Source: Takifugu bimaculatus (Eukaryota > Chordata > Actinopteri > Tetraodontiformes > Tetraodontidae). From it: a DNA stretch of 64,000 nucleotides. Each line of letters opens with the position of its first letter. Positions within the stretch are counted from its first letter, which is position 1. The position numbers were made by a program, and so were the translations under genes. Below, piece after piece: positions 25,925 through 36,539 of the stretch. The notes under the pieces are model-generated. The model had not been told where the DNA came from. It searched no databases and worked only from the letters and a program-made list of their open reading frames with translations. The stretch is from assembly GCA_004026145.2 (NCBI GenBank), contig CP034976.1, forward strand, positions 8,047,178-8,111,177, written 5' to 3'.

Positions 25925-26529
25925 TAGAGAGCCTGAATCAGCCGCCTCCTCGCTCAATCTTCGAGGGAGAGCACTAATTTAGGCCCTTTTTGGTCCTCTG
26001 GGATTGATTAGTCCTGCCTGAAAGACAGGAATCACAACAAAGCATTTAATAGACGGTGTTTATTACGGGGAAAAGGTTTTTATGAAGAGTCACTCAAACT
26101 CGTTTCACTTAAAAGTCATTAGAAATGTGTTAGTACAGGAGATCCTCGGTTATGACCCAGATCTACAGGTGACTGTTTCACTATAGTTGTGAGCCTTATT
26201 ATTATCTGTTGAGCAATAACAGAACTGATGAATAATGAATGAAACAACAATAAATGTATATGTGGTCTCATATGTGCACATTGTAAAAAAAAAAGTGAAT
26301 CAGGATGGACTTTGACTGACAAGTAACATTACATTTAGCGTCATTTTGAAGCACTGCTGATGCTAAATATTTCATGGACGTGACAAAATAATTGCTAATC
26401 TTTATTTAGATTACCTCGTTATTGCTTCGCGGGCACACTGATTTAAAAGCACCGCCCTGTCTCCAGACGCAGCCTGATTTACCACTAATGCTGGCAGACT
26501 TGACATAAAAAAGGAGATTGTCAGATTTG
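25925..26529. other. Upstream flank of irx2 CpG domain
   Basis: Unique AT-rich sequence with GGATTGATTAGTCCTGCC, AGCATTTAATAGACGGTG and AATAATTGCTAATC words. It may be part of the extended promoter; no gene. Confidence 0.4.
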
Positions 26530-27150
26530 TTTCGTGCGGCTCATAACGCGCGCGGTGCCGCAAAAGTGACGCGCCGGACGGCACATTTAAAGTATCCTGT
26601 TGCTCTTCAGAACGCGCCGCGGCGGCACCTGATGAATGAGCAGCGTTTACTGGGATGAATGCTGATGAGGACGCGCTCTCGGCCAGACGACGCCCGCCTG
26701 CTCCGCTCCGCTGTCACCGTTTCAGCGTCGCGCTGCGTCCACCGCCTCCGACAGAGGTCATGATGACTGGAACCGGGATCAGAAAGGACGCGGCTGGCGC
26801 GCACAGACGCCGCGGCGACGCGGACAGGTGAGCGGACGCACAAAGTGCGCGGACGAGAGCTTCACGCACGCAGGGTCACTGAGTCCAGAAGGGTGTTCAG
26901 CAGTGAAGAGGAGCCATCGTGCGGCCAGTGGCACCAAACGGGCTTAACAGTCCTGATAATGTGCGTTCGTGATAATGAAGGACAGATAGTGGGCTTTAAA
27001 GGTGCGGGCTGCTGCGACGGGCGCGCGCACTTGCCGAGATCACGCATTACTTTCCAAGGATGTTCGCGTTTGATGGCAGCAAGAGCAAGTGGACATCTGA
27101 GGCTGCTTTACAGTCCTCTCATTCTTCGCAGGGTGTCGGGAGCGAGATAA
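26530..27150. promoter_or_regulatory. CpG-rich domain upstream of irx2
   Basis: A GC-rich, CpG-dense stretch (repeated CGCG, GCGCGC and CGCCG words, especially 26530-26870 and 27010-27040) beginning about 1.2 kb before the irx2 start codon. It stands out against the AT-rich surroundings. Developmental transcription factor genes usually sit in such islands. It may hold the upstream part of the promoter or the start of a divergent non-coding transcript. Open frames here are composition artefacts. Confidence 0.6.
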
Positions 27151-27773
27151 TGTCATATGCGCAGATTGTGTATTTACATCATCCAAATAAACGGATTCTG
27201 CCGTCATCTCATTGCTAATTTGCCTGATTATAAAGTCATACAACATCACATTATTAGCTGCATATTCCCCACAAAGCCTACAAGTCGCAAATCATTTCAT
27301 TTCTCTGTAAGTAATCCAAGCCCTCTCGGGGTGATCCTACTTTTTGCAGTGTGGAGTCTCGCTTTTACTCCGAGGCTCCATTTCTTTGAGGCAGGAAAGG
27401 GGGCGGAGATGAGGTATTCAGATGAGCCGGAGTGACAGCTCCAGTTTCCCCCAATGTTCAGCGTGTCTGAAACTCCACTGGCTCCTTCTCTCCCAACTCC
27501 TCACTTCACAGCGCTGCGTACTAAAAACATCGGACGCTAGGGGATCGAGACGTGTGCCACATTGCCTCAATGAGGGCACTTTAACAGATCTTTCGGGGGT
27601 TTTTCCCAGTAAGGGGGTCGTGGAGGGTGGACTTCTTTTTTTTATTTCCATTGTCTAATGACTCTGCGCACGGCTGATTATTGAGTTGACTGTTTATTGT
27701 TTTGGCTCGTATTGTCCGACGCCCCAGCGCGTTTTTTTTACCTCCCTTTTTGGAATCGGCGAGCTGTTCACCA
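27151..27773 (+). promoter_or_regulatory. irx2: irx2 proximal promoter and 5' UTR region
   Basis: About 620 bp before the start codon. It has a GC box (GGGGGCGG) at 27399-27406 and no clear TATA box, as is common for Iroquois genes. The transcription start cannot be fixed from sequence alone. The start codon context is ACCAATGT, with C at -3, so it is not a strong Kozak match. Confidence 0.5.
27399..27406 (+). promoter_or_regulatory. GC box (Sp1-type)
   Basis: GGGGGCGG, about 370 bp upstream of the irx2 start codon, in a stretch otherwise free of repeats. Confidence 0.4.
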
Positions 27774-28014
27774 ATGTCCTATCCTCAGGGTTACCTCTAC
27801 CAGCCCCCGGGCTCTCTGGCTCTTTATTCGTGTCCGGCTTACGGGGCCTCGGCTCTGGCTGCGCCGCGGAGCGAAGACTTGGCGAGGTCGTCGTCCGGAT
27901 CAGCCTTCAGCCCCTACCCCGGATCGGCTGCTTTCTCCGCCTCGGCATGGCGCGGGCTTCTCCAGCCCGCTGTCATACACTGCCGACCCGACTGCGGGAT
28001 TTCCCTCCTACATG
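27774..28014 (+). CDS. irx2: irx2 coding exon 1 (frameshifted)
   Basis: It encodes the conserved Irx2/Irx5-type N-terminus, including YLYQPPGSLALYSCPAYG and SGSAFSPYPGSAAFSASA, in the ATG frame up to about 27947. The following conserved stretch GAGFSSPLSYTADPTAGF then PSYM is encoded in a different frame from 27949 to 28014. The exon is 241 nt. A length divisible by three is expected, because the PSYM frame joins exon 2 in phase 0 and gives PSYM-SSPYDAH. One surplus base or two missing bases near 27947 reconcile the two parts. The donor reads ATG|GTAAAA. Confidence 0.92.
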
Positions 28015-30854
28015 GTAAAAAAAAAAGCACGTATTGATATCTGCTTTAAAAGAGAAACTTTACGTTTGCTGTGTTTCACTCTAGACTTTCCTGCGCAACT
28101 TTTACTGAGACAATAAAACCCGTCCCCGATTTCTTCTATAGCGTTTTGAAACAGAGTAGCAAATATTAATGGCTTAACACACGTTCTAAAGCTCACCGCG
28201 CAGCCAATTGTGTAAATCGGAATGGCAGTTATTATTTTTATTCCAGCTTTTCGCCTCCGAGTACTTAATTTGTCCTATAAAATTAACACAGCCTATCGGG
28301 ACGTATGGCTCTTGCGTTTCTGTCATTAAAAAGGAAAAGTCGTGACTTGAGTTAAGTAAATGTAATTTTGGGGATGGAAAGCGTGACGCGCAGCGCGCAT
28401 CAAGCGTTTTGGGGAAAGGTGCATATCGAGTGATCCGCTAATGGGATTTGTAATGCTGCAATAGGGGCAGATATGTTAACACACCGCGGCCGCCACGGCA
28501 AAACAAAAGGCAGCCACTGGAAGGGAAGCGGGGGTGTTAATGGGTGATTACGGAAAATTGAAATTTCCTTTTTATTATCTTTACGGTTTATTAAAAGCAG
28601 CACCGTTATTAGTTAATCCGATAACGATCTCGACCATTAGTTCACCATTAGTCCTCGCCATCCTGCGGCCTGTATTTACGCGGTGCGTTCACGGATACGA
28701 GGGTAATTACGGGAATAATCTTTTAATTTATAGAGTGAAAATCACCTGAAAAGAGAGTTGCAAATGCTTTTGTTTTACAGTAAAGCCAAGTCGGCAAATT
28801 ATAGTATATTTAGATGGAATATTTAGATCTTAAGTATTGTAGCAGTGAAAGACAAAATCACTTCTATTGTCACAGAACATTTTACCGAACTTATTATATG
28901 TATCAAATTGCTAATTTCATTGGTCGTTGTGTATGTTTTAAAATTAATTTGCCAACTTTTTCCCCAGAGTTCTCCCTATGACGCGCACGCCACCGGCATG
29001 GCCGGGGCCCTGAGTTACCACCCATACGGGAGTCCCGGGTACTCTTACCAACTCAACGACCCGGCTTACCGCAAGAACGCCACCAGGGACGCCACGGCCA
29101 CCCTGAAGGCCTGGCTCCAGGAGCACAGGAAGAACCCGTACCCGACCAAAGGGGAGAAGATCATGCTGGCCATCATCACCAAGATGACCCTGACGCAGGT
29201 CTCCACCTGGTTCGCCAACGCCAGGAGGAGGCTCAAGAAGGAGAACAAGATGACGTGGGCGCCCAGGACTAAGAGCGAGGACGAGGACGAGGAGGACGGG
29301 GACGGAGAGAGGAGGGAGGTGGAGCGCCCCGAGAAGACGCTGGATAACAGCGAGGCTTCAGCGGAGGATGAAGGTGGGGAATAATCTGCGGACAGAGCCA
29401 ATGATCCATTTAACAACCCGGGGAAAGACGTGCGTGGGAGGCGGGGGAAGGGAGCGCGCGCACCCCCCTCCTTTATTTACTGCGCAAGTTAGAGTTCCAT
29501 TTTACCAAATTAAACAAATCACACACACGATTAGAACATACTTCTATACATCATTTATTCAGAATGTGCTTCCTCCTTAAATCTGATATTTTCCAGTCAC
29601 CATGGTGATCAACAGTATTCTTTATTGAACAACACTCCTGACTAGAGATTAAATTACCTCTTAGGTTGGACAATTTCTCCTTTTTCCTTTATATATATAT
29701 ATTTTAATTAAAGTAATTAATGTTTGCTCACTAGCAATGAAGACATATGAGCAGAAGTAGTCTCAATGAAATTATTATTATTGTATTTAATTAAGTAAAT
29801 CAAACTGTCTGGTGATTTAAATAATACTCTGCTGCGTGAAAACAAGTTTAAAGTTTTTTTGTTTTTTTTAAATAGATCCATTCGCCTTTATCCGTTTCAA
29901 ACAAGTTGTTATATGTTAACATATTTTTTTGCATGTAAACTTTTTTAAAAATATTTAATTGACTTCTTTTTTTAAAATTTGCTCTCAGGCATCAGCCTGC
30001 ATGTGGACTCTCTGACGGACCACTCCTGCTCGGCAGAATCCGATGGGGAGAAGGTCACCTGCCGTGTCGGAGGGCTGGCCCCGGATCAGCCCGGTGACAA
30101 GTGCGACGAGGACGACGGCGACCACAAGCACGACCTGCGCTCTCAGCTCTCGCCCAAGCCAATCACTTCGTCGCCTCTCACCGGCGTGGAGGCTCCGGTC
30201 CTCAACCATCACCACCTCCACCACATGCACCACCTCCACGGGCAGCGCGAGGAGTTGGCGCGGAGCCTCGTCAGCGTCGCCGCCGGGAAAGCGGCGTCGT
30301 GTCCCGACAGCAGGCCCGCTTCGGGTCCGCCCCAGAACCCTGCGGTCAAACCTAAACTGTGGTCGCTGGCGGAGATTGCTACCTCGGACCAAAAGCAGCA
30401 ACATCAACAACTGGGGCAGCCTGGGCAACAGAGTTGCCCCTCCTCCAGCGGTGGCCTCCTCACCCCTCCGACGCCTTCCGCCGCCTCCCCGGCTGCTACT
30501 TCTCCCTCCCTCTACCCGGCCAGCTCCATCCTTGGAAGACCTATTTATTACACTTCTCCCTTTTATAGCAACTACACAAACTATGGCAACTTCAGCCCCC
30601 TGCAGGGTCAAGGGATCATGCGGTACACTAATTCATCCGGAGTGAACCTCGCCGCTGCCGCCGCCGCCGCAGCAGCAGCAGCAGCCGCTGCCGCAAACGA
30701 GGGCCTGAGCGCCTCTCAGCAGGCTCTGGAGGCGTGCACAAACAGTAAGAGCAGACCCGGCTCCCCGCTTGTTAAAAATAACCCGAACCAGATTGTCACC
30801 GTGGAGCAGCAGCATTTCAGACCCGTACATTTAGATGGAAAGAAAGGGACATAA
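27774..30854 (+). CDS. irx2: Iroquois homeobox transcription factor Irx2 (three coding exons; exon 1 carries an apparent frameshift)
   Basis: This is a TALE-class homeodomain transcription factor that acts in the nucleus. Iroquois proteins pattern neural, limb/fin and other tissues (family knowledge). Coding exons are 27774-28014, 28968-29373 and 29989-30854, with GT/AG ends at both introns. The product would be about 503 residues: N-terminus MSYPQGYLYQ, homeodomain at about residues 113-175, acidic SEDEDEEDGDGE stretch just after it, His-rich HHHLHHMHHLH, KPKLWSLAEIATS, YYTSPFYSNYTNYGN, a 15-Ala run and the end KKGT. Human IRX2 is slightly shorter (about 470 residues, from memory). The start was chosen because MSYPQGYLYQ is the family's N-terminus; an in-frame ATG at 27702 adds only unconserved residues. 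Exon 1 changes frame near 27947, so the literal reading would stop early in exon 2. Irx5 shares the N-terminus, but the ISLHVDSLTDHSCSAESDGE segment after the homeodomain favours Irx2. Confidence 0.95.
28015..28967 (+). other. irx2: irx2 intron 1, with a CNE-like interior
   Basis: A 953 bp intron with GT...AG ends. About 28420-28760 is free of simple repeats and rich in ATTA/TAAT cores (for example GTTATTAGTTAATCCGATAA), which is the look of a conserved intronic element. Conservation was not tested. Confidence 0.85.
28968..29373 (+). CDS. irx2: irx2 coding exon 2 (homeodomain exon)
   Basis: The acceptor is TTTTTCCCCAG|AGT and the donor is GAAG|GTGGGG. The exon starts with SSPYDAHATGMAGALSYHPYG, leads into QLNDPAYRKNATRDATATLK, and carries the complete TALE homeodomain, then an acidic tail ending SAEDE plus the first base of a Gly codon. 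This Gly codon is completed by the first two bases of exon 3 (phase 1). All 406 nt are open in the expected frame. The reading would be lost if exon 1 were used literally, because the frame entering from exon 1 hits TGA after four exon 2 codons. Confidence 0.96.
29064..29249 (+). other. irx2: TALE homeodomain of Irx2
   Basis: The domain runs from AYRKNATRD through WFANARRRLKKENK. It has the three-residue loop extension typical of TALE proteins, around the NPYPTKGEK segment between helices 1 and 2. The recognition helix contains WFANARRRLKK with the invariant Asn that contacts the adenine base. No residue expected for DNA binding is missing. Iroquois proteins recognise ACA-containing sites, often as the palindrome ACANNTGT (family knowledge). 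Confidence 0.96.
29374..29988 (+). other. irx2: irx2 intron 2
   Basis: A 615 bp intron, strongly AT-rich in its second half, with a short TA repeat near 29692 and a T-rich tract before the acceptor. No ORF or recognisable element. Confidence 0.88.
29989..30854 (+). CDS. irx2: irx2 coding exon 3 (C-terminal region)
   Basis: The acceptor is TTTGCTCTCAG|GC. The exon encodes ISLHVDSLTDHSCSAESDGE, an acidic KCDEDDGDHKHD stretch, a His/Leu-rich run, the Iro-box-like motif at 30348-30386, a Ser/Pro/Thr-rich segment, GRPIYYTSPFYSNYTNYGN, LQGQGIMRYTNSSG, a poly-Ala run and the end HFRPVHLDGKKGT with stop TAA at 30852-30854. As I recall it, human IRX2 continues past the KK pair with a short tail containing CTV and ending PYL; this copy stops at KKGT. 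No GT donor sits at the end of this reading frame, so I take it as the terminal coding exon. Confidence 0.93.
30348..30386 (+). other. irx2: Iro-box-like motif KPKLWSLAEIATS
   Basis: A 13-residue motif in the C-terminal half. Iroquois proteins share a short conserved Iro box, and vertebrate members carry KPK-WSLA-type sequences in this region (family knowledge). Here it is intact and followed by a Gln-rich stretch (DQKQQHQQLGQPGQQ). Confidence 0.75.
30651..30695 (+). repeat. irx2: 15-residue polyalanine tract in Irx2
   Basis: Fifteen consecutive Ala codons of mixed types (GCC, GCT, GCA), with a pure block of five GCA codons inside. The mixed codons suggest a stable, selected tract rather than a young trinucleotide expansion. 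I do not recall a tract of this length here in human IRX2, so it may be fish- or lineage-specific. Confidence 0.9.
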
Positions 30855-32152
30855 CCCACCGCCACCTGACGGTTGAATCTGTCTCGCAGGCAAGTCGCAC
30901 CGCAGTGAAAAGCTCAAAATAGTTGACTTGGTTTCAATGCTACTGCTTTTTTGCGTCACTGTCATGTGTCATTGATGCAGTCACACCGCGGGATGACGTC
31001 GCTCCCACTGAAGTTCGACTTCCTCTCAGCCGCGCTTGCGCTGACGCACGTTTGACGCTGTTGGTGGTTTGATGTTGATTTTAAAATGAAGAAAATCTGC
31101 AGATCCTTTTTTTTATTTAGCATTAATATAATGTCCAACATTTTGAGTCTCTTCTGGTCTTTCTGATTTCATTCAGACATATGCAATTCGCCTTAAACCA
31201 AATGAAAAACAAAAACAGTTTCCATTAAATTAACACAATTAACGATGCGCAATTACGCGCCAGTGTGGGCACCGTCAGCGACACGTTGCCATGGCGTTAT
31301 GGATTCTTTATAGACAGTCAGAGAACCACGCACATACGCATTTAATGAATAATCAAACCAACTAAATCTAGTATGATCGGCTGCTGTGCACACTCACACT
31401 TTACGCACGAAAACTAAGCTGTTTCTGGAAACTTTGTCTCCTCCGGAGGCTCGAGGAAGGGGGTTGATCAGTCAAATCTGGGAGGTGTAGGTCTCAAGTC
31501 TATTTCCATGGTCTGCAGGTAGGTGTCACAATTGCTTTGAGTTTGAAGCGGGCCAGGCCACCACCTTTGAGCTCCACGTGTTCAACCCCGTAACTGATGC
31601 ACCGAAACCGGATCTAGAGCCACCACGATGTCGGAAAGGAAAGCTGCTACTGCTCCTTTACAAACTCTCTGCATCACGCCACTCGCTTGTTTTTTTTTTT
31701 TTTCCCGCTGCATTTGTAAGGTATTAATTTCATATCCTGGTTTGAAACAAACCAGCCCCCCCCCCCCCCCCTCCTCCCCTAACGTATGTGATTTATACAT
31801 GTTATTTCTCAGGTTCCTATATAGTTTGCTTATTTGCCACGATATATTATGATATATATTTACGTGTGGAAAACATAATTTGGCCTTTCTGTGAAAACGT
31901 GTCTGTACATGGAGGTGTCACGAGGACTTGGAAGGGGAATAGCCTACATTTGATATTTATTTTTTTAAATGACGGCGAAATGATGCCTATAATTTATGCA
32001 AGTTGTATTGCAAAATGGGGAAAAATGTAACGTCTGTTTGTTTATTTGAGACGCAGTTGAGGTGGGAAAAGAAGCTTCACAATCTTGATATCAGGAGAGA
32101 TCTTTTACTAATTTATATCTTTGAATGTAAATTTAAAAATGAAAAAAATAAA
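30855..32152 (+). other. irx2: Presumed irx2 3' UTR
   Basis: Non-coding sequence directly after the stop codon. The first clear AATAAA on the plus strand is at 32147-32152, which would give a 3' UTR of about 1.3 kb. A 16-base poly-C run sits at 31756-31771. The extent is inferred only from the poly(A) signal; no transcript data are available. Confidence 0.45.
32147..32152 (+). terminator. irx2: Candidate poly(A) signal AATAAA
   Basis: A canonical hexamer about 1.3 kb after the irx2 stop codon, followed by GCGTGCTGGTACTGATGTGC, a GT/T-containing stretch that could act as the downstream element. Other signals may be used. Confidence 0.35.
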
Positions 32153-32449
32153 GCGTGCTGGTACTGATGTGCTGGCAGAATATGATATTCATTACTCAAA
32201 TGAGGAAATATTAAACTGTTTTCCCAACTATTCCATCAAGCACTGGGCGTCCTTTTTCATTTTTATTTTCTTTTTTAAAACTATTTTCTGTCCTTGTGCT
32301 CCTGTTTTTCTAGTCAAAAGCAGATGAACAATTTGATGATTCTTTTTCATCAAATTGTGAGTTTGCACAGGTTGCAAAATCCATTTTCATAAATTGATTG
32401 TTTACTTATAGGGCCTCATTCTGTCCAGAGGTGCTCCACACGTTCATGC
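32153..32449. other. Intergenic downstream of irx2
   Basis: AT-rich non-coding sequence. Nothing recognisable. Confidence 0.5.
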
Positions 32450-32900
32450 CCTTGATTGGGATAAACGACAATGCTTAGGCCATTATATTTCCTTTTTTAC
32501 CCTCTCCCTCTTTTCCCTTTTCACCCTCTTCCTCTCCCCTCCCCTCAGCCACACATTTATTTTCCGGTGTGATTAATACAGCCACGGGACGCTCTGGGCA
32601 TTACGCATTCCCAGTGGAACCATCCCCGGAGCTTTGTATCCCGGCTCAGGATGGGTCAGCCCTTCCTGCTTCATTACAACTCAGCATTGAGCGATCTATA
32701 AAAGTCTATCTCCACATCTGCCAGCTCCAATGGGCTGTGTGATGGGCTTTAATCGGACAGGTTTTCCATTGGGTACTACAGCAGCTCAGTGACAACATTA
32801 TTATTACGATTATTAATAACAGACCTATTATTATTAATAATAATAGCAACTGGTAATAATAATAAATGAGCCTCTGTCACAGCTAATCCCTCTTTTCTCA
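32450..32900. promoter_or_regulatory. CNE-like block downstream of irx2
   Basis: Contains GGTGTGATTAATACAGCC, GCATTACGCATTCCCAG and TTATTATTACGATTATTAAT in dense unique sequence starting about 1.6 kb after the stop codon. Enhancer candidate. Confidence 0.4.
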
Positions 32901-33510
32901 GAGGAATTCTAAATTGAGTTCAAATCTCACCGATCTGTCTTTCGCCCTGGTCCTCCTCCTTCTTGGCTCTGCCTTATCCAGTGGGGATAGAGTGTTAAGT
33001 GAACTCACCTAAACTCAGTTAACCTGGCCAACAGATGTCATGACATCATTTCTAGATGTGCTTTATGCTGTCTAACCATGTTGAATATGAGCAAATAAGC
33101 TCTTTTGGTGCCTTTTCTCCCCCTCCTTTTCACCATCCTTTCTTTCTTTGCACCTTTTGGCAGCAGCCTTTATGAAAACCCTGCACATCAGCCTCTGGCC
33201 AGCTGCTTCTTCTTCTTCAGCCCAATTGCTTTCATTAGAGGTTGAGTTATTGAAATGCATGCTTTATTCTCAGGTGGGCTCCCCCAGGGACTCTGGACTG
33301 TTGTCAAATAGCACCAGAGGCACTCTAGACAGCTTACAGCCCCCCCCCACCCCACACCCACCTCTGCTTTTTTTCTCGCTCACTGCAGCAGCAGCAGCAG
33401 GAGCAGCAGCAGCAGCCTCCAAATGTCAACATTTGTTCTCAATAAACAGAGTTGCTGTTTCCGTTAAAAGAAATTGCTCAGCAGCCGGTCACCTTTGAAC
33501 ACATGAAGAG
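32901..33510. other. Intergenic with CAG-rich patch
   Basis: A GCAGCAGCAGCAGGAGCAGC patch near 33386-33414 and a C run near 33341. Open frames across it (33148-33498) are low-complexity artefacts. Confidence 0.5.
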
Positions 33511-34060
33511 AAACTTCCGCCTCTCTTTGTGTGATTGAGAGGAGCAAACGGCTGTAAGAAGACTCGGGCTTTGAAATATGCTGCAAAATGATCATGAATA
33601 TCGGCCACAATTCCACATTTGACCAACTTTGTCTGGCACACACTGAAGCTAAGTTACTCTTGCCAGACTAGATATTGATCCTCAAGGTCAAAACAAGTCT
33701 GCCGCGCACCCTCGAAGGCCTCCCGCGAGGTTGCTCTTCACAAATACATGAGCGATTTCATCCGATTCCATACGTTGCAGATCAAATACAGTCATAATCC
33801 CATCATGTAGCTCTCTAAAGAGCGGGCGTTCATCCGTGCTGAGGACTGGTTGTCATTGAGAGCTAAAGCGATGCTATCGCGGCGCTGGTGCAGACTGGAG
33901 AGCAAGTGGGCTCGTTCCCGTTATCGCCGATCAAATAAGCAGCTCGTATGCAGATAATTCATGAGCTCTTTGTATCCTTTATCCTGCCATCAACCCACTC
34001 TTTCCTCTAAAAGGCTTTAGACATTAATCTCTGATGCACACCTATTTATTTATTTATAAG
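33511..34060. promoter_or_regulatory. CNE-like block
   Basis: Contains CAAAATGATCATGAATATCG, TCTGGCACACACTGAAGC, CGATCAAATAAGCAGCTCG and GCAGATAATTCATGAGC. Repeat-free. Regulatory role inferred. Confidence 0.35.
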
Positions 34061-34452
34061 GCTGATTGTTTCCAGTTTACCTTTATTTTCCTTCACTCAT
34101 GCAGAAAAGGTTCACAGGAGAAAAGGAGAATTAAAATGACGTCCTTCATTTATTGCATCCTGTCCAACCTGCATCCTTTTTCCCCCCCTATTCTGCTAAA
34201 TCAACCCTTTAAAGGCCCCACCATAAATTCTGGCAATGTTGGCACGTAGGTGCCGATTTTAGGTGGGGGCGAGGGGCGAAAGAGAGGTGCGTACAAATCG
34301 GATGCAGGTGCGTTTAATAAAGCACATCAAAGTGGACTGGAGGGGGCTCCAAAATGAGCCCAGGGTCTTGTCCTCTTGTTAAGGTGTCAGGTGAAATGTT
34401 CCCCACTCTGGATAATCAAGGGGCAGGAACTTGACTAACTCACAGACACACA

Positions 34453-34524
<72 letters not shown>

Positions 34525-36539
34525 AAGACTCATAGATGCTAATGCTTGTCCACATGACAATCTAAACAAGGCCATTAGCAGCCCTTTCTTTCAGCCCTAA
34601 TTGACAGGTTATGTCTAATGCCTGTGGTGAGCAAACACTTAGAGTAGTGGTGAACTCCACCTCTGGGCTGTAAATCAGACCAGAGGTGCTGCAGCGGCAA
34701 AGATGCCTGCAGATGTGGACATGAGAGGAGCAAAGAAACTGTGGTTAAGTTGTGCAACTTTGCATGTACAGACAACAAAACCTCCTGACTTCCAAGGTGA
34801 GACTTGTAATGGACTGAGTCTCTTTCGGCGTCCTGCGGCACTGTAATACTGTCAGTCAGCACACTGCATCATGTTATACAACATGTGTAGATGACACAAT
34901 TGCCTTGCCTGGGTCCTGCTTTTACATTCAAACAGCTGTTGTGCACACCGCGATCCTTCAGCAGGAGCTCTCCACATTCACTGAGGCCCATCGAGCAACA
35001 CAGGAAATGTGATGCAAGTGATTCCGCAGGCCTGGACATAAGACAAGAGCAGGTAGTGTAGATGGGTAAGGGGAAACGGGGGGTGAAAGACTGGAATGGT
35101 GCGTGTCCAAAGCACGGGTTGTCTATTCTTCAATGAGACATACCAAACCCAGTTTGTTTATTTTATATTCCTCCTGTGAGTTTCTGCTCCAAAAGCTGCC
35201 TGTGGTTTCCCCCATATCGCCCCGTGTCCTGCATTCTGATTGGCTGCAGTTGTCACTGTGTACAGTCGTTATTTAGACAGCTGGAAATTGAGGGAGCGAC
35301 CTGAACCTCTAGAGTTGCTCCTCCAACATCGATCACATGGAAACGTGGCATGTTATCCGATTCCACGTGGTCCACGCAAACTTGGTTGAAGTCGCTTACA
35401 TTTGCACCATTTTTCTGGGTTCCAACACTTCAGATTTAAGGGGAAAATGTTCCCATGCTACCTCATATATCCCACAGCCTGACAGGTGCTTTTGTAATGA
35501 GATACTGAGTGTTATTCACTTCACCCGTCAGAGCTAATAATGCTATGCTTGATTGATGTAGGCTAAACGCTAGCTGAGAATATGGACCCTGCCTATAAAT
35601 AACACCATGATAATATAACGCTTCACCGTCAATCTGTCAATAGAAATAAAACACCTGAACTTTAAGCTCGTTCTGCTCCTCACTGTCTTCTCTAGTGTTT
35701 TATTTATTTTATTTATTTTTTACCATTTGACCAACAGTACCAGACATTTGCATCTGACCGTCATTAACGTCCTCAATTGTGAGTAGTCACTTCATTTACG
35801 CTCCATGAGCGCAACTTTGCAGAGAGCGGCAACTTTACTGTCATGCTTTTCACTGTATTTGGCTGTATCCTGGCTCAGTCCAGGAAATTCCCATTGTGTC
35901 TGGGTCACATGGCTCAAATTGCAATCTGGTGTACGTGTACTCAAGACCAGCTAAAAGAAAATGACCTGGAAGACATGCCTTAAGGCTCTAGTTCAGATCT
36001 AGATATTTTTCCACAATTATTAAATGTTGATTATAATTGACTAAAAGATGTCCATTTCAAATATCATTTGAAAAAAATATCATTTTAAAAACAAAAAGCC
36101 TGAATTTGATTTCCCCCTAACCAAATGATGTGGTAAATGATTCAGAGTTTTTGAATTGTTCTGTAGTTAGTTCAAAAGAGCACTTTAGCCCGGAGCTACG
36201 GCACGCCGCGGCGGTCGCTACATAATCCTGGGAGGCAGTTGTTTCAATAAACCAGTAAATGAAACAGAAAATTAATTAATCCAATGTTTTTATTTTAACT
36301 TCGAAGCTGAGCTCTTGGGAGCGGTTTGACAGATTGTAATCTACTGTTTGAAACTCACCTGTATTTTCCCACAGTAATTGTAACAGCAAAAAAATAAATA
36401 AAATACTGCTAAAATAGTTAAAATGATTCATTATTTAAAGATTGGGAATGAAAATCATCAACAGGAAAAGCAAAATTCACATTTCTGATGGACGTTATGA
36501 TGGAAGTGCCGACCAAGTGTGTGTGTGTGGGGGGGAATC
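34061..36539. other. Intergenic with a long CA repeat
   Basis: Non-coding. Apart from the AC microsatellite at 34454-34521 nothing is recognisable. Confidence 0.5.
34454..34521 (+). repeat. (AC)n microsatellite
   Basis: About 34 AC units, pure. Confidence 0.98.

Noticed and set aside
27702..28037. The 111-codon open frame that covers irx2 exon 1 as a stand-alone gene
   Set aside because: Its first 24 codons are unconserved upstream sequence and its last part is the wrong frame of exon 1 plus intron. It is an artefact of the frameshift and of missing splicing.
29985..30645. Long open frames overlapping irx2 exon 3 on both strands (29985-30611 minus, 30043-30645 plus)
   Set aside because: Shadows of the GC-rich coding exon. 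Only the frame continuing from exon 2 gives Irx2 motifs.
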